DNA of 64,000 bases, taken from contig CANJPZ010000010.1 of assembly GCA_947476325.1 (NCBI GenBank), positions 1-64,000 of the forward strand, in the 5' to 3' direction. Both the position numbers and the translations under genes were made by a program. The notes beneath the pieces were generated by a model. The model ran no database searches. It saw only the letters and a program-made list of their open reading frames with translations, and had not been told where the DNA came from. This DNA comes from Caulobacteraceae bacterium (lineage in GTDB: Bacteria; Pseudomonadota; Alphaproteobacteria; Caulobacterales; Caulobacteraceae). This document shows, piece after piece, positions 16,536 to 25,597 of the stretch; the stretch's first letter is position 1, and every line of letters starts with the position of its first letter.

Positions 16536-16883
16536 CTAGTCGTCGTCTTCGTCGAAAGAGGCCGCGGGGTGCGGATTCTCTTCCATCGCTTTTTTGCTCA
16601 TCTGCACCGAAGCGCGGACGGCGGTGAAAATCGAGGCCATCGAACCGATCAGCAAACCGCCGATCAGACCCACCGGCCCCGTGCCTGCGAAGTGGTCGAT
16701 GAGCCAGCCAATGCCGATCCCGCCCAACACTCCGCCGATCAAGCTCGCTACCAGACGATAGCCTTCATTGAAGGCCTGCCCTTGTGCGTACCGCGCCTTT
16801 GGCCCCCGTTTTATCTCCAGGGCCTCGAGCTTGCGTTCGAGGTCGTTGAGCGCCTCTTTGCGCGCGTCGTGCGGCTTGGGCAT
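16536..16883 (-). CDS. atpI: ATP synthase assembly protein AtpI
   Basis: A 115-residue protein with a basic N-terminal coiled segment (about 5-30), two membrane helices (about 46-68 and 72-92, both Gly-rich) and an acidic C-terminus. AtpI proteins are thought to help c-ring assembly or Mg2+ supply. As first gene of the operon, its upstream region (16884-17003) should contain the atp promoter; that region is AT-rich for this genome but no clear promoter was picked out. Confidence 0.9.
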   Translation of the reverse strand: MPKPHDARKEALNDLERKLEALEIKRGPKARYAQGQAFNEGYRLVASLIGGVLGGIGIGWLIDHFAGTGPVGLIGGLLIGSMASIFTAVRASVQMSKKAMEENPHPAASFDEDDD

Positions 16884-17003
16884 GGGAAAGGCCTCAGCCG
16901 AGCGTCAGCCCGGCTCGATCGCGCCGGAACCTACAGATCAGTGTGCAGTGCGTCAAGGCTGGCCTGAAAACATTTATATATCTGAATTTATTCGAGAAAA
17001 TCG

Positions 17004-20000
17004 TCATGAAGCGACCATGGCTTCAGCTTGTCGCAGGTCGACCGAGACAAGCTGCGATACGCCGCGTTCCGGCATGGTCACGCCGAACAGCCGGTCCATG
17101 CGGCTCATGGTCACCGGATTGTGGGTAATGACCACAAAACGGGTCCGGGTGCGCTCGCGCATTTCGTCCAGCATGTTGCAGAACCGGTCGACGTTGGCGT
17201 CATCGAGGGGCGCGTCGACCTCGTCCAGAACGCAGACCGGCGCGGGGTTGGCCAGAAAGACGCCGAAGATCAGGGCGGTGGCGGTGAGAGCCTGCTCGCC
17301 GCCGGACATCAGGCTCATGGTCGACAGGCGCTTGCCCGGCGGGCAGGCGTAGATCTCAAGGCCGGCCTCAAGAGGGTCATCGCTTTCGACCAGGCGAAGG
17401 TCTGCCTGACCGCCGCCGAACAGGGTCTGGAACAGCGACTGGAAGTGGGCGTTGATGGTCTCGAAGGCGGCCAGCAGACGCTCGCGGCCTTCGGCGTTGA
17501 GGGCGTCGATGCCCTCACGCAGGCGGGCGATGGCGCCGGTCAGATCATCGCGCTCCTCGCGCATGCCGCCAACGCGGGTGGTGAGTTCACCGGCTTCTTC
17601 CTCGGCGCGAAGGTTGACCGGGCCGATGGCGTCACGGTCGCGCTCCAGCCGGTAGAGCCGCTCCTCGATCGCCGACGGCTCCATCAGGATGGCCTTTTCG
17701 CCTTCCAGCATTTTGGCTAGGGCGTCGGGTTCCATTCGAGCGGTCTCGCGAACCCGGGCGGTGATCTCGTCCATGCGCTCGCGGGCGGCCTCCAGCCGCG
17801 CCGCCAGGGCTGCACGCTGTTCGCGGGCGTGGGAGGCGGCGGCTTCGGCGGCGCGGGCGGCGCGGTCGGCGGCGGCGCGGGTCGATTCGGCGGCTTCGAG
17901 CGCGTCTGCCGCCCTGGCCCGGCGGGCCTGCGCTTTCGTCAGTTCGTCCAGCAGGGCGCCGTGTTTCTTTTCGATCTCTTCCGGCGCCGCGCGGGCGGCG
18001 GACAGAGCGGTGCGCGAACGCTCGTCTTCCTTCGCCAGCTGTTCGATACGGTCGTTCGAGCTCTGGGCGCGTCGCTTCCATTCGGCGATGTCGCGCTTGA
18101 CCGATTCCAGACGGTGGATGCGTTGCTGGCGGCCGCGCACTTCCTGTTCCAGATCGGCGCGGGCGTGGGCTGCGGCCTCTCGCGCCTCGGCGGCCTTGCT
18201 GCGGGCGGCGTTTAGCATGGGCGAAGCATCGCTCTCGCCGCCGGCGTCTTCGCCTGCGGCGGTGGCCAGATTGAAGGTGGCTTCGGCTTCCAGGCGCTCG
18301 GCTTCGAAGCGGGCGATGGTCTCGTCAAGAGATTGGGCGCGGGCGTCGCGGCGGGCGCCGTCGCGGGCCAGCCGCTCGACCGCATCCCGGGCTGGACTGA
18401 CAGCGCGCTCCGCCTCCTGCGCCAGACGGCGGGCCTCGCGCTGGGCGACATCGGCCTTCTGCAACCGCTCTCCTGCGGCCTTTTGTTCCTGACCGCTTTG
18501 GGCTGCGGCGGGGGTCAGACGGTCGATCTCGGCTTCGACTTCGGCCAGCCGTGTCTTTTGCTCCAGGCGAATGGCGGCGGGCCGGGACGCTTCGGCCCGG
18601 GCGACAAAACCGTCCCAGCGCCAAAGGTCGCCTTCTTTCGAGACCAGCCGCGCGCCGACCGGCAAACCTTTGGCCAGTTTGTCGCCGTCGGCCCGGTCAA
18701 CAACCGCCGTGAAGGCCAGGCGAGCGGCCAGTTCGGGCGGCGCCTTGACCAGGGGTGCGAGCGGGCTCGCGCCGGCCGGCCAGGCAGGTCCGCTGACCTC
18801 GCGACCGCCCCAGAAGGTGGCGGCATGAGAATCCAGCGCGGCGTCCAGATCATCGCCAAGGGCGGCGGTCAGCGCCGCTTCATAACCTTTTTGCGGGGCG
18901 ACGGCGTCGAGGGCCGGCTTGTAGGCGCCGCTGTTCTGGGCGGCGGTCAGCTGAGCCAGACCCCGGGCTTCGGTCTTCAGCCGGCCCAGATCGTCTTCCA
19001 GCTTGCGGGCGGCGGTGCGGGACACCGCCTCTGCTTCGGCCGCGGCCTGGCGCTCGACATCTGCCGCTTCAAGGGCGCCACGAGCGGAACCAAGAGCGTT
19101 CTGGACAGCCTCCAGTTTTGCCGAAGCTGCAGCCGCTTCGCCGGTATCACCCGCGCCAAGAGCGGCGCGGTCGGCCTTGGCCGCTTCCAGCGCGCGGACA
19201 GTGCGACCCAGGCGCTCGCGGGCTTCCTTGATGCGCGCTTCGGCGGCGCGGCGCCGCGCCTCATCGGCGGCGACCTGGGTAGCCAGACGTTCCAGTTCGC
19301 CCTCGGCCGCGGCGCGGGCCTCGTCGGCGGTTTTAAAGTCGGCTTCGAGTTGCGGAATCCGGCTGGGCGCGGCGGCCGTAGCGGCCTCAACCTCGGCCAG
19401 TTCACCGCCGAGCCGCGCCAGAGCGGCACCGGCGTCATCGACGATGTGGGCCTCGCGTTCGCGAGCCTCGCGCAAGCGGTCCAGTTCGTCCTCAAGGCGG
19501 CCGATTTCGCTCATGGCGCGGGCGGCTTCGCCCTCGACGCGGTCGCGTTCGATGGTCAGGCGTTGCAGGACTGCCGCAGCGACCTGTTCTTCTTCGCGCT
19601 GGGGACGGATCGACTCTTCAGCGGCGAGGGCCTCGGCGCTGGCCTTGGTGGCCTCGCGCGCGGTGGTCTCGACGGCGGCGCCAGCCTGGCCAGCTTCGCG
19701 CTCGGCGGCCTCAAGGCCGTCGCGGGCCTCGGTCCAGCGGCCGTGCAGCGCCGCCGACTGCAGCGTGCGGATTTCGGCGGACAGGGTCTTGTAGCGGTCG
19801 GCCTGGCGGGCCTCGCGTTTCAGGCGCGCCAGGTTGGCGTCCAGTTCGCGCATGACGTCTTCTAGGCGGTTCAGATTGGCCTCGGCGGCGCGCAGACGCA
19901 GCTCGGCCTCGTGCCGGCGGGTGTGCAGGCCGGAAACCCCGCCCGCTTCTTCGAGGATGCGCCGGCGATTCTGCGGCTTGGCGGCAATCAGTTCGCTGAT

Positions 20001-20444
20001 CTGACCCTGGCGGACCAGGGCCGGCGAATTGGCGCCTGTCGAGGCGTCCGCGAACAACAGCTGGACGTCGCGGGCGCGGACCTCGCGGCCATTGATCCGG
20101 TAGGTCGAGCCCTGGCCGCGGTCGATTCGGCGGATGACCTCCAGAACGCTGTCGCCGTTGAACTGGGCCGGTGCAGTGTGATCGGAATTGTCGATCGTCA
20201 GCGAGACTTCGGCATGATTGCGCGACGGGCGCGAGCCGGAGCCGGCAAAGATGACATCATCCATGCCCTCGCCGCGCATGGCCTTGGCCGAGGCCGCGCC
20301 CATGACCCAGCGCAGGCCTTCGAGAATGTTTGACTTGCCGCAGCCGTTCGGCCCGACCACGCCGGTCAGCCCCGGTTCAATCCGGAACTCGGTCGGATCG
20401 ATGAAGGACTTGAAGCCCGAAAGGCGCAGCCGCTGGAAGTCCAC
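17004..20444 (-). CDS. smc: Chromosome segregation protein SMC
   Basis: The 1146-residue condensin ATPase has the full layout: N-terminal head with Walker [10 protein letters not shown] (31-39), Q-loop region (RQGQISELI), two very long coiled coils, a central hinge (about 510-640), and a C-terminal head with signature [16 protein letters not shown] and Walker [14 protein letters not shown]. The coiled coils are strongly Ala/Glu/Arg-rich. It works with ScpA/ScpB, which are not in this window. The dsbA-like gene lies 20 bases upstream and may share its transcript. Confidence 0.97.
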   Translation of the reverse strand: MDFQRLRLSGFKSFIDPTEFRIEPGLTGVVGPNGCGKSNILEGLRWVMGAASAKAMRGEGMDDVIFAGSGSRPSRNHAEVSLTIDNSDHTAPAQFNGDSVLEVIRRIDRGQGSTYRINGREVRARDVQLLFADASTGANSPALVRQGQISELIAAKPQNRRRILEEAGGVSGLHTRRHEAELRLRAAEANLNRLEDVMRELDANLARLKREARQADRYKTLSAEIRTLQSAALHGRWTEARDGLEAAEREAGQAGAAVETTAREATKASAEALAAEESIRPQREEEQVAAAVLQRLTIERDRVEGEAARAMSEIGRLEDELDRLREAREREAHIVDDAGAALARLGGELAEVEAATAAAPSRIPQLEADFKTADEARAAAEGELERLATQVAADEARRRAAEARIKEARERLGRTVRALEAAKADRAALGAGDTGEAAAASAKLEAVQNALGSARGALEAADVERQAAAEAEAVSRTAARKLEDDLGRLKTEARGLAQLTAAQNSGAYKPALDAVAPQKGYEAALTAALGDDLDAALDSHAATFWGGREVSGPAWPAGASPLAPLVKAPPELAARLAFTAVVDRADGDKLAKGLPVGARLVSKEGDLWRWDGFVARAEASRPAAIRLEQKTRLAEVEAEIDRLTPAAAQSGQEQKAAGERLQKADVAQREARRLAQEAERAVSPARDAVERLARDGARRDARAQSLDETIARFEAERLEAEATFNLATAAGEDAGGESDASPMLNAARSKAAEAREAAAHARADLEQEVRGRQQRIHRLESVKRDIAEWKRRAQSSNDRIEQLAKEDERSRTALSAARAAPEEIEKKHGALLDELTKAQARRARAADALEAAESTRAAADRAARAAEAAASHAREQRAALAARLEAARERMDEITARVRETARMEPDALAKMLEGEKAILMEPSAIEERLYRLERDRDAIGPVNLRAEEEAGELTTRVGGMREERDDLTGAIARLREGIDALNAEGRERLLAAFETINAHFQSLFQTLFGGGQADLRLVESDDPLEAGLEIYACPPGKRLSTMSLMSGGEQALTATALIFGVFLANPAPVCVLDEVDAPLDDANVDRFCNMLDEMRERTRTRFVVITHNPVTMSRMDRLFGVTMPERGVSQLVSVDLRQAEAMVAS

Positions 20445-20464
20445 GGGCTTGTCCTTGCCGCCTC

Positions 20465-21082
20465 CTACTTTGCCGTCTTGGCGGCGGCGATGGCCTTGTC
20501 GAGATCTTCCATCTTCGGCACCCCGTTGGGGAACGGCTGCTTGCCGTTGATGTAGAAGATCGGCGTGCCCTGGCCCTTGGAGTCGGCGACGTTCTTGGCC
20601 ACGCGCTTGTTGAGCGCCTCAACGCCATTGTCGTCGCTGACGCATTGGGCGAACTGCTGTTCAGTCATGCCGGCCGACTGGGCGACCTGCAGCAGCGGGC
20701 CGCGCATGTCGTTGGTCTGGAACATGGTCTGCTGGGCGCGGAACACTGCTTCGAGGACGCCGAAATACTTGTCCTTGCCGGCGCAGCGGGCCAGCAGGAA
20801 GCCGCCGGCCGCATAGGCGTCGGGCGGGGTGATCAACTCGCGCAGGGCATAGTGGACCTGGCCCGTGTCGATGTACTTGGCCTTGAACGGCCCGAAGAGA
20901 TCGCGGTCAAACTCGGCGCAGTGCGAGCAGGCGGCCGAGGCGTACTCGATCACTTCGACCGGCGCACTGGCGCTTCCCAGGGTCATGTCATCCGCGCCGA
21001 TGGCAGGGACGGCGCCCTTGGTTCCGCCACAGGCCGCAAGACCGAGGGTGGAGATGAGAACGGCGTATCCGATAGGGCGCAT
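20465..21082 (-). CDS. DsbA-like thioredoxin-fold lipoprotein (CSHC)
   Basis: A 205-residue DSBA/Thioredoxin_4-type protein with lipoprotein signal (LAAC, Cys18), active site C52-S-H-C55 and cis-Pro loop [10 protein letters not shown]. It should act in the cell envelope as a thiol oxidoreductase. First of three tandem paralogs; it is the most diverged (CSHC rather than CPxC). Downstream, smc starts 20 bases later. Partner DsbB is not in the window. Confidence 0.9.
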   Translation of the reverse strand: MRPIGYAVLISTLGLAACGGTKGAVPAIGADDMTLGSASAPVEVIEYASAACSHCAEFDRDLFGPFKAKYIDTGQVHYALRELITPPDAYAAGGFLLARCAGKDKYFGVLEAVFRAQQTMFQTNDMRGPLLQVAQSAGMTEQQFAQCVSDDNGVEALNKRVAKNVADSKGQGTPIFYINGKQPFPNGVPKMEDLDKAIAAAKTAK

Positions 21083-21202
21083 GGGCAGGTCCTCTGACTT
21101 TAATCCAGTCTATGCGCGATTCCCCGCGGCGCCGACACCGCAGAGCCGCGGTTATCCACCGCCTGAGGGCTCTTGACGCGTATTTTGCCCGTTCAGGCTG
21201 GC

Positions 21203-21844
21203 CTAACGGGCGGGGCCGGCGGCCTTGGCTTCGGCAATCGCCTTTTCGAAGTCGGCGATGGTCGGCAGTCCGGCCACAGCCATGGGCTTGCCGTTGACCA
21301 GGAAGGACGGGGTGCTGTTGATGCCGTCGACCTTCATGTACTTTTCGACGCGCGCGTTCAGGGCTTCGATCGAGGCGGCGTTGCTGGTGCAGGCATCAAA
21401 CTGGGCCTCGTTGATGCCGACCGACTTGGCGATCTTCAAAAGCCCTTCGCGATACTTGCCAGACACCTCCATGGCGTCGCGAGCGTGATAGATCGCATCG
21501 ACGACCTCGAAGTACTTGTCCTGGCCTGCGCAGCGGGCCAGCAGAAAGCCTGCGGCCGACAGCGAGCCATTGTGGGTCAGCATTTCGCGCGCGACATAGC
21601 GGACCTGGCCGGTGTCAACGAAGCGCTTCTTGAAGTCCGGGAAAATCTCGATGTTGAACTGGGCGCAGAACGGGCAGGCCACCGAGGCGTATTCAACGAC
21701 GGTGACAGGCGCCGTTGCGCTGCCCATCGAGACGTCGTCGGTGGTGACAGGCCTGGAGGCTGTTTTGCTTCCACAGCCTGCGAGCAGGGTAAGGGCGGCG
21801 AGACCGGCAATGATCGTGGCGATGGCGAGACGGCGGCTTTGCAA
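21203..21844 (-). CDS. DsbA-like thioredoxin-fold lipoprotein (CPFC)
   Basis: The 213-residue middle paralog has lipoprotein signal LLAGC (Cys24), active site C57-P-F-C60 and cis-Pro loop NSTPSFLVNGK. The block TTDDVSMGSATAPVTVVEYA is nearly shared with the third copy. Likely an envelope thiol oxidoreductase with different redox potential from the CSHC copy. It is separated from its neighbours by ~90-120 bp on each side, so the three genes may not be a tight operon. Confidence 0.9.
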   Translation of the reverse strand: MQSRRLAIATIIAGLAALTLLAGCGSKTASRPVTTDDVSMGSATAPVTVVEYASVACPFCAQFNIEIFPDFKKRFVDTGQVRYVAREMLTHNGSLSAAGFLLARCAGQDKYFEVVDAIYHARDAMEVSGKYREGLLKIAKSVGINEAQFDACTSNAASIEALNARVEKYMKVDGINSTPSFLVNGKPMAVAGLPTIADFEKAIAEAKAAGPAR

Positions 21845-21932
21845 GGCAGTTCTCCCGGAATTTCAAGCGAGCTAACGGAACAGGCCCCATCTCGTCAACG
21901 CATGCTTGGCGCTGACGGCTTCACGCCCGTGA

Positions 21933-22559
21933 CTATCGGGCGGGCGCCGCGTTCGCAATGAACTGTTCAAGCTCGGTCATTGAGATGAAACCTTCAGCCA
22001 CCTTGACGCCGTTGATGACGAAGGTGGGTGTCGAGCGGACGTCAAACAGGGCGGCTCCCTTGTTCACGCGCGTATTCAGGGCTGCAGCGGCCGCAGCGTC
22101 CTGGGTGCAGGCGTCAAACTCCTGTTCAGTCATTCCAGCGTCCTGGGCGATTTTCACGAGGCTTTGCCGGTAGCGTCCCGTAAGCTCCATGGCGGCCTGG
22201 GCGTGATAGATGGCGTCAGTGACCTGGAAGTACTTGTCCTCACCGGCGCACCGGGCGAGCAGATAGCCCGCGCCAGCGAGCTGCGGATTGTGCACCAGCA
22301 TCTCCCGGGCGACGTAGAAGACTTTTCCGGTGTCGATGTATTTTCGTTTGAAATCCGGGAAAACGTCATTGTTGAAGCGCGCGCAGACAGGGCAGGCGAC
22401 AGACGCGTATTCGATCACTGTCACCGGCGCGCGGCTGTGGCCCATGGAGACGTCATCTGTGGTGACCGCTTTGCGCGCTGTCGCGGCCCGTGCGGCCAGG
22501 GTTCCCAGGGTCGGAACGCCCAGGGCCAGCATGGCGATGGCGAGGCGGCGGCTGTGCAT
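21933..22559 (-). CDS. DsbA-like thioredoxin-fold protein (CPVC), no lipobox
   Basis: The 208-residue third paralog has active site C56-P-V-C59 and cis-Pro loop RSTPTFVINGV. Its N-terminus (MHSRRLAIAMLALGVPTLG) parallels copy two (MQSRRLAIATIIAGLAALT), but the lipobox cysteine is replaced (AARAATA), so it is predicted soluble periplasmic rather than membrane-anchored. This looks like a recent duplication of the middle gene that changed location and active-site dipeptide. Confidence 0.88.
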   Translation of the reverse strand: MHSRRLAIAMLALGVPTLGTLAARAATARKAVTTDDVSMGHSRAPVTVIEYASVACPVCARFNNDVFPDFKRKYIDTGKVFYVAREMLVHNPQLAGAGYLLARCAGEDKYFQVTDAIYHAQAAMELTGRYRQSLVKIAQDAGMTEQEFDACTQDAAAAAALNTRVNKGAALFDVRSTPTFVINGVKVAEGFISMTELEQFIANAAPAR

Positions 22560-22608
22560 GACGGTCTCCCTGAGATGATGGTGACTTAAGGGTCACGCGT
22601 ACCTGTCG

Positions 22609-23154
22609 TCAACGCGGGCCCTGATCGCGCAATACGTTGCGGCCAAAGCGCAGCAGGGCGCGGCGCAGGGCCTCATCCCTGGCGTCAGCGACGCTGGCCT
22701 CAAGTTCCGCCTCACGGGCTGCGTCGAGCGGGGCCCGGCGGCGCGGCGGCGAGGCGGTCTTGGGCGCGCCCTTGGCCTTCACCGGCCCCTGAACGATCCG
22801 CAAACGTCCGACCGCGCCGGCGCCGAGGAACAGGTTGGTCCGCTCAAGAATCTGGGGCGCCTGATGCTGGATCAGGGCGGCGGCCGGGCCATCGACCCGA
22901 ATTTCCAGCGTGGCTCCGCTAGTTCTGGATTTTACCAGTTTGACAGGCTCAGTTGCCCGGGCGAGGGGCTCGCCCACGATCTCGCGCCAGCGCGCGGCCA
23001 GACCACCGATCCCTTCCCCGAATCGGCCGTCCAGCGCCTTGATCAGCTTGCCCAGTCGCGCGCCGGCCGGGGGCGGCGGTCGGCGGGGCGGCCGAGTCCG
23101 CTTGACCGCCAGGATGTCGGCGGCCTCGCGGGCTGAAGGCAAGGGGCGTTTCAT
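22609..23154 (-). CDS. DUF721 (DciA-like) protein
   Basis: The 181-residue basic protein has a DUF721 domain (about residues 36-125: GARLGKLIKALDGRFGEGIG, then WREIVGEPLARATEPVKL and LEIRVDGPAAALIQHQAPQI). DciA, the ancestral helicase loader, contains this domain, so a role in DnaB loading is plausible but not shown. The C-terminal part is Lys/Arg/Pro-rich and ends in a short helical segment. It is divergent from DUF2093. Confidence 0.82.
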   Translation of the reverse strand: MKRPLPSAREAADILAVKRTRPPRRPPPPAGARLGKLIKALDGRFGEGIGGLAARWREIVGEPLARATEPVKLVKSRTSGATLEIRVDGPAAALIQHQAPQILERTNLFLGAGAVGRLRIVQGPVKAKGAPKTASPPRRRAPLDAAREAELEASVADARDEALRRALLRFGRNVLRDQGPR

Positions 23155-23197
23155 AGGCTAATCCTATCCCAAGGCGGATACGAGGGGGAGGGTGCCT

Positions 23198-23225
23198 TTG
23201 ATCAGCCCACGTTGCGCGCTACAAT
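23198..23225 (+). promoter_or_regulatory. Sigma-70 promoter giving a leaderless DUF2093 transcript
   Basis: TTGATC (23198-23203), a 16-base spacer and TACAAT (23220-23225) form a strong promoter. Transcription should begin about seven bases after the -10, at the ATG of 23232 itself, and no Shine-Dalgarno sequence is present. Leaderless messages are common in Caulobacter. Confidence 0.6.
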
Positions 23226-23231
23226 AATGTT

Positions 23232-23459
23232 ATGAACGCGTTCGATCCCGCTCTCGCCGGTCAGGCCGACCTTGCTGAACTTCGCTTTGGCGACGGCGAG
23301 TATGCTGTGCTGCGGCCGGGGCGCTACGTGCTGTGCGCCGTGTCTGGGGTGAAGATACCCTTGGAGGCCCTGCGGTACTGGAACCCTGACCTGCAGGAAG
23401 CCTATGCCGGTCCCAAGGAAGCGCTGATCCGCTTCCAGCAACTCCAGGGCGACAAGTGA
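23232..23459 (+). CDS. DUF2093 family protein
   Basis: A 75-residue conserved alphaproteobacterial protein. The block LRFGDGEYAVLRPGRYVLCAVSGVKIPLEALRYW is the DUF2093 signature; LRYWNPDLQEAYAGPKEAL ends the domain. Function is unknown. It overlaps the following peptidase gene by four bases (GTGA), so the two are probably co-translated. Likely leaderless. Confidence 0.88.
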   Translation: MNAFDPALAGQADLAELRFGDGEYAVLRPGRYVLCAVSGVKIPLEALRYWNPDLQEAYAGPKEALIRFQQLQGDK

Positions 23460-24298
23460 ACCTGATATCCCGCCGTGGGGTTATCGCCGCCGCACTGGTG
23501 GCCCCAGCCGCCCGGGCATTTGCCGCCGAAGCCGCGCCCGGCTTCGCGGGTCATTTCGAACAGGGCGCAGCGGTCATAGGCCGCACGGAACCACGTGCGG
23601 AGTACAGCGTCGATGGCGAAGTGCTGGGGACGGCCTCCGCAAGAGGCCTGTTTGTGATTGGCTTTGATCGGGATGCGCCGCGCCAGGTAAAGATTGGCTT
23701 TAAGTCGCCAAAGGGCTCGGCTGAACACACTGCCGAGATCGCGCCGGTCGATTATGACATCCAGCGCATTGACGGCCTGCCTCAAGAGACGGTGACGCCG
23801 CAGGGCGAGGCCTTGCTGGCCCGAATTGCGGCGGAATCGACGCGCAAGCAGGCGGGCTTTGCCAGCAATGTTGACGCTGACTGGTTCTCGGACGGCTTTT
23901 CGATGCCTCTGGAAAATCACCGCGTGTCGGGGCGGTTCGGCGGCCAGCGCATCCTCAATGGAAAGCCCGATCGTCCGCACTATGGGGCGGACCTGGCGGC
24001 GCCGAAAGGCACGCCGATCCATGCGCCGGGCAAGGGGCTGGTTTCGTTCGCCGAGACCGGATTGTTCTACGAAGGCGGGTTGGTGCTTATCGACCACGGC
24101 CAGGGCTTGGTCACTGCCTACCTCCACATGTCGCGGGTCGATGTCCAGAAAGGCCAGGTAGTTGAACGCGGCCAGGTGCTGGGCGCAGTCGGCGCCGAGG
24201 GCAGGGCGACGGGACCGCATCTTTGCTGGCGCATGAAATGGCGAGCGCGAAACTGTGACCCAACACTGCTGGTTGGCGTTCGATCCGCCACAACCTGA
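23456..24298 (+). CDS. M23-family (LytM-type) peptidase
   Basis: A 280-residue envelope protein with signal peptide (about 1-22, VAPAARAFAAEA). The C-terminal M23 domain (about 160-270) has H-Y-G-A-D (first zinc His and Asp), the TAYLHM histidine, and ATGPHLCWRMKW in place of the usual HxH. The last zinc-ligand histidine is thus a cysteine, which could still bind metal; enzyme or degraded regulator are both possible. A GTG start at 23456 overlaps the DUF2093 stop. Confidence 0.85.
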   Translation: MNLISRRGVIAAALVAPAARAFAAEAAPGFAGHFEQGAAVIGRTEPRAEYSVDGEVLGTASARGLFVIGFDRDAPRQVKIGFKSPKGSAEHTAEIAPVDYDIQRIDGLPQETVTPQGEALLARIAAESTRKQAGFASNVDADWFSDGFSMPLENHRVSGRFGGQRILNGKPDRPHYGADLAAPKGTPIHAPGKGLVSFAETGLFYEGGLVLIDHGQGLVTAYLHMSRVDVQKGQVVERGQVLGAVGAEGRATGPHLCWRMKWRARNCDPTLLVGVRSATT

Positions 24299-24330
24299 AA
24301 GGCGGTATTGCGAATCTGTAATTCTTCTTA

Positions 24331-24486
24331 AACGGTGTTGAGACCATTTTGCGATGCGGTGGCCAGATAAAGGCCACCACGACCGTCGGCGGCGTGTTCG
24401 ACCGTAAAGCCCTCTTCGCGCAGACCCTTAAGGACATAGTCGGCGGTGTCGGCGTCGTCCTCGACCAGAAGAATGAGTCGGCTCAT
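24331..24486 (-). pseudogene. Response-regulator receiver domain, truncated remnant
   Basis: The 51-codon frame starts MSRLILLVEDDADTADYVLK and continues GLREEGFTVEHAADG, then RGGLYLAT. This is the first beta-alpha-beta of an OmpR/PhoB-type receiver, with the acidic pair DD and a good start. After about 43 residues it diverges and stops, before the phosphorylated aspartate. No DNA-binding domain or kinase follows. It is a gene remnant or a 3'-deleted regulator. Confidence 0.75.
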
Positions 24487-24544
24487 GGGAGACTCCTGCA
24501 GGCTCCGCCATCATGGCCGGTAAGGGCGGTCCAGGAAAGGGAAC

Positions 24545-24569
24545 GGGCGGCCGCAATTTGCGACCGCCC
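24545..24569. other. Hairpin in degraded intergenic region
   Basis: GGGCGG and CGCA pair with TGCG and CCGCCC, leaving single bulges. It lies between the receiver remnant and the small exported protein gene. No T-run; function unclear. Confidence 0.35.
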
Positions 24570-24629
24570 GCCTGGGTTTCCGTGAAGGGCATGGGGACGC
24601 CGCGGTCACGGAGGAGAAAGGTCTGAGCC

Positions 24630-24923
24630 TTACGAAACCACGCAGGCCTTCATGAAGTTCTTCTTGGATTTTTTGTGGTGCTTTTCAGCGGTCTACGCCT
24701 TTTCGCATTCTTCCTTGGTGCCTTTGACCTGGGTCGTGGAAGCCTTGGGGGCGGCCGACGTCTTCGGGGCCGCCGAGGTTGCGGGGGTAGCCTTCGGCGC
24801 GGGCGTCGAAGCGGCCGGCGTCGCGGCCTTGGGGGCTGACGCTGTCTTGGGGGCGTCGGCGGCAGATGCGGCCGAGGCGATCACCAGACCGGCGACGAGC
24901 AGAGCGGGAGCAAACAGTTTCAT
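24630..24923 (-). pseudogene. Small exported Ala/Pro/Lys-rich protein with in-frame amber codon
   Basis: From ATG 24923 the frame gives a signal peptide (MKLFAPALLVAGLVIASAAS), a Pro/Ala/Lys/Thr-rich linker and KGTKEECEKA, then TAG at 24693-24695. In the same frame it continues TAEKHHKKSKKNFMKACVVS to TAA at 24630-24632. The complete C-terminus has two cysteines 23 residues apart and FMKAC, resembling PsiF-type repeats, so the tail looks like original coding sequence. Either a nonsense mutation has shortened the protein to 76 residues or the amber is read through. A reading error is also possible. Confidence 0.6.
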
Positions 24924-25168
24924 GGACGGTTCCTTCTTGATGGCTTCGGCGGAACGATTGACCGCCGCATCCTCAATCTGATCTGCCCGCCCCACAGGGC
25001 GCCGATTGGAATCTTACAAATTGTTGAGAATGGCCCGGCGCCGCCAATCTCCCTCGGGAGATGATCTCCTGAACGGCGAATTCCCCATCCGGGCGGCATG
25101 CGCCTTGCCCCGTAAGGGTCACACTGTGCCATCCTGGGACAGACCAGACTTTCAGGGGCAAAACGCTC

Positions 25169-25564
25169 ATGGCCAACGATATCGATCTTCATCTGGGCAA
25201 GCGCCTTCGCCGCCGCCGCCGCCTGTTGGGCCTGACCCAGCAACAGCTGGCCGGAGCCTGCGGCGTTCAATTTCAGCAGATCCAGAAATACGAATGCGGC
25301 GCCAACCGGATTTCGGCAGCGCGGCTATTTCAGTTGTCCGAGGCGCTCGAGGTGCCGGTTGGCTATTTCTACGACGGGATCAGCGGCGCGGCCCAGCCGG
25401 CGGCCAACGATGCACAACGCGAAGAACGCGGCGAGAGCGGCGAAATCCTGGCGCGGCGCGAGACCCTGGATCTGATCAAGGCCTACTATCAGCTGGGCGA
25501 GCGCCCGCGCCGCCGGTTGCTTGATCTGGCCAAGTCGCTGAACGGCGAACACGACGCAGCTTGA
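25169..25564 (+). CDS. XRE-family transcriptional regulator
   Basis: The 131-residue protein has an N-terminal HTH_3 domain (about 11-66; LTQQQLAGACGVQFQQIQKYECG contains the recognition helix) and a short C-terminal helical region (about 95-125, LDLIKAYYQLGERPRRRLLDLAKSL). This size and layout recur in alphaproteobacterial chromosomal regulators. No obvious partner toxin or phage gene is adjacent. hisN follows after 33 bases. Confidence 0.9.
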   Translation: MANDIDLHLGKRLRRRRRLLGLTQQQLAGACGVQFQQIQKYECGANRISAARLFQLSEALEVPVGYFYDGISGAAQPAANDAQREERGESGEILARRETLDLIKAYYQLGERPRRRLLDLAKSLNGEHDAA

Positions 25565-25597
25565 TGACCCCCCCGCCATGCGGTTAAGCCATGCCGC

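Noticed and set aside
18333-19865. 510-codon frame antisense to smc
   Set aside because: Ala/Gly-rich shadow of the SMC coiled coil without a ribosome site or domain.
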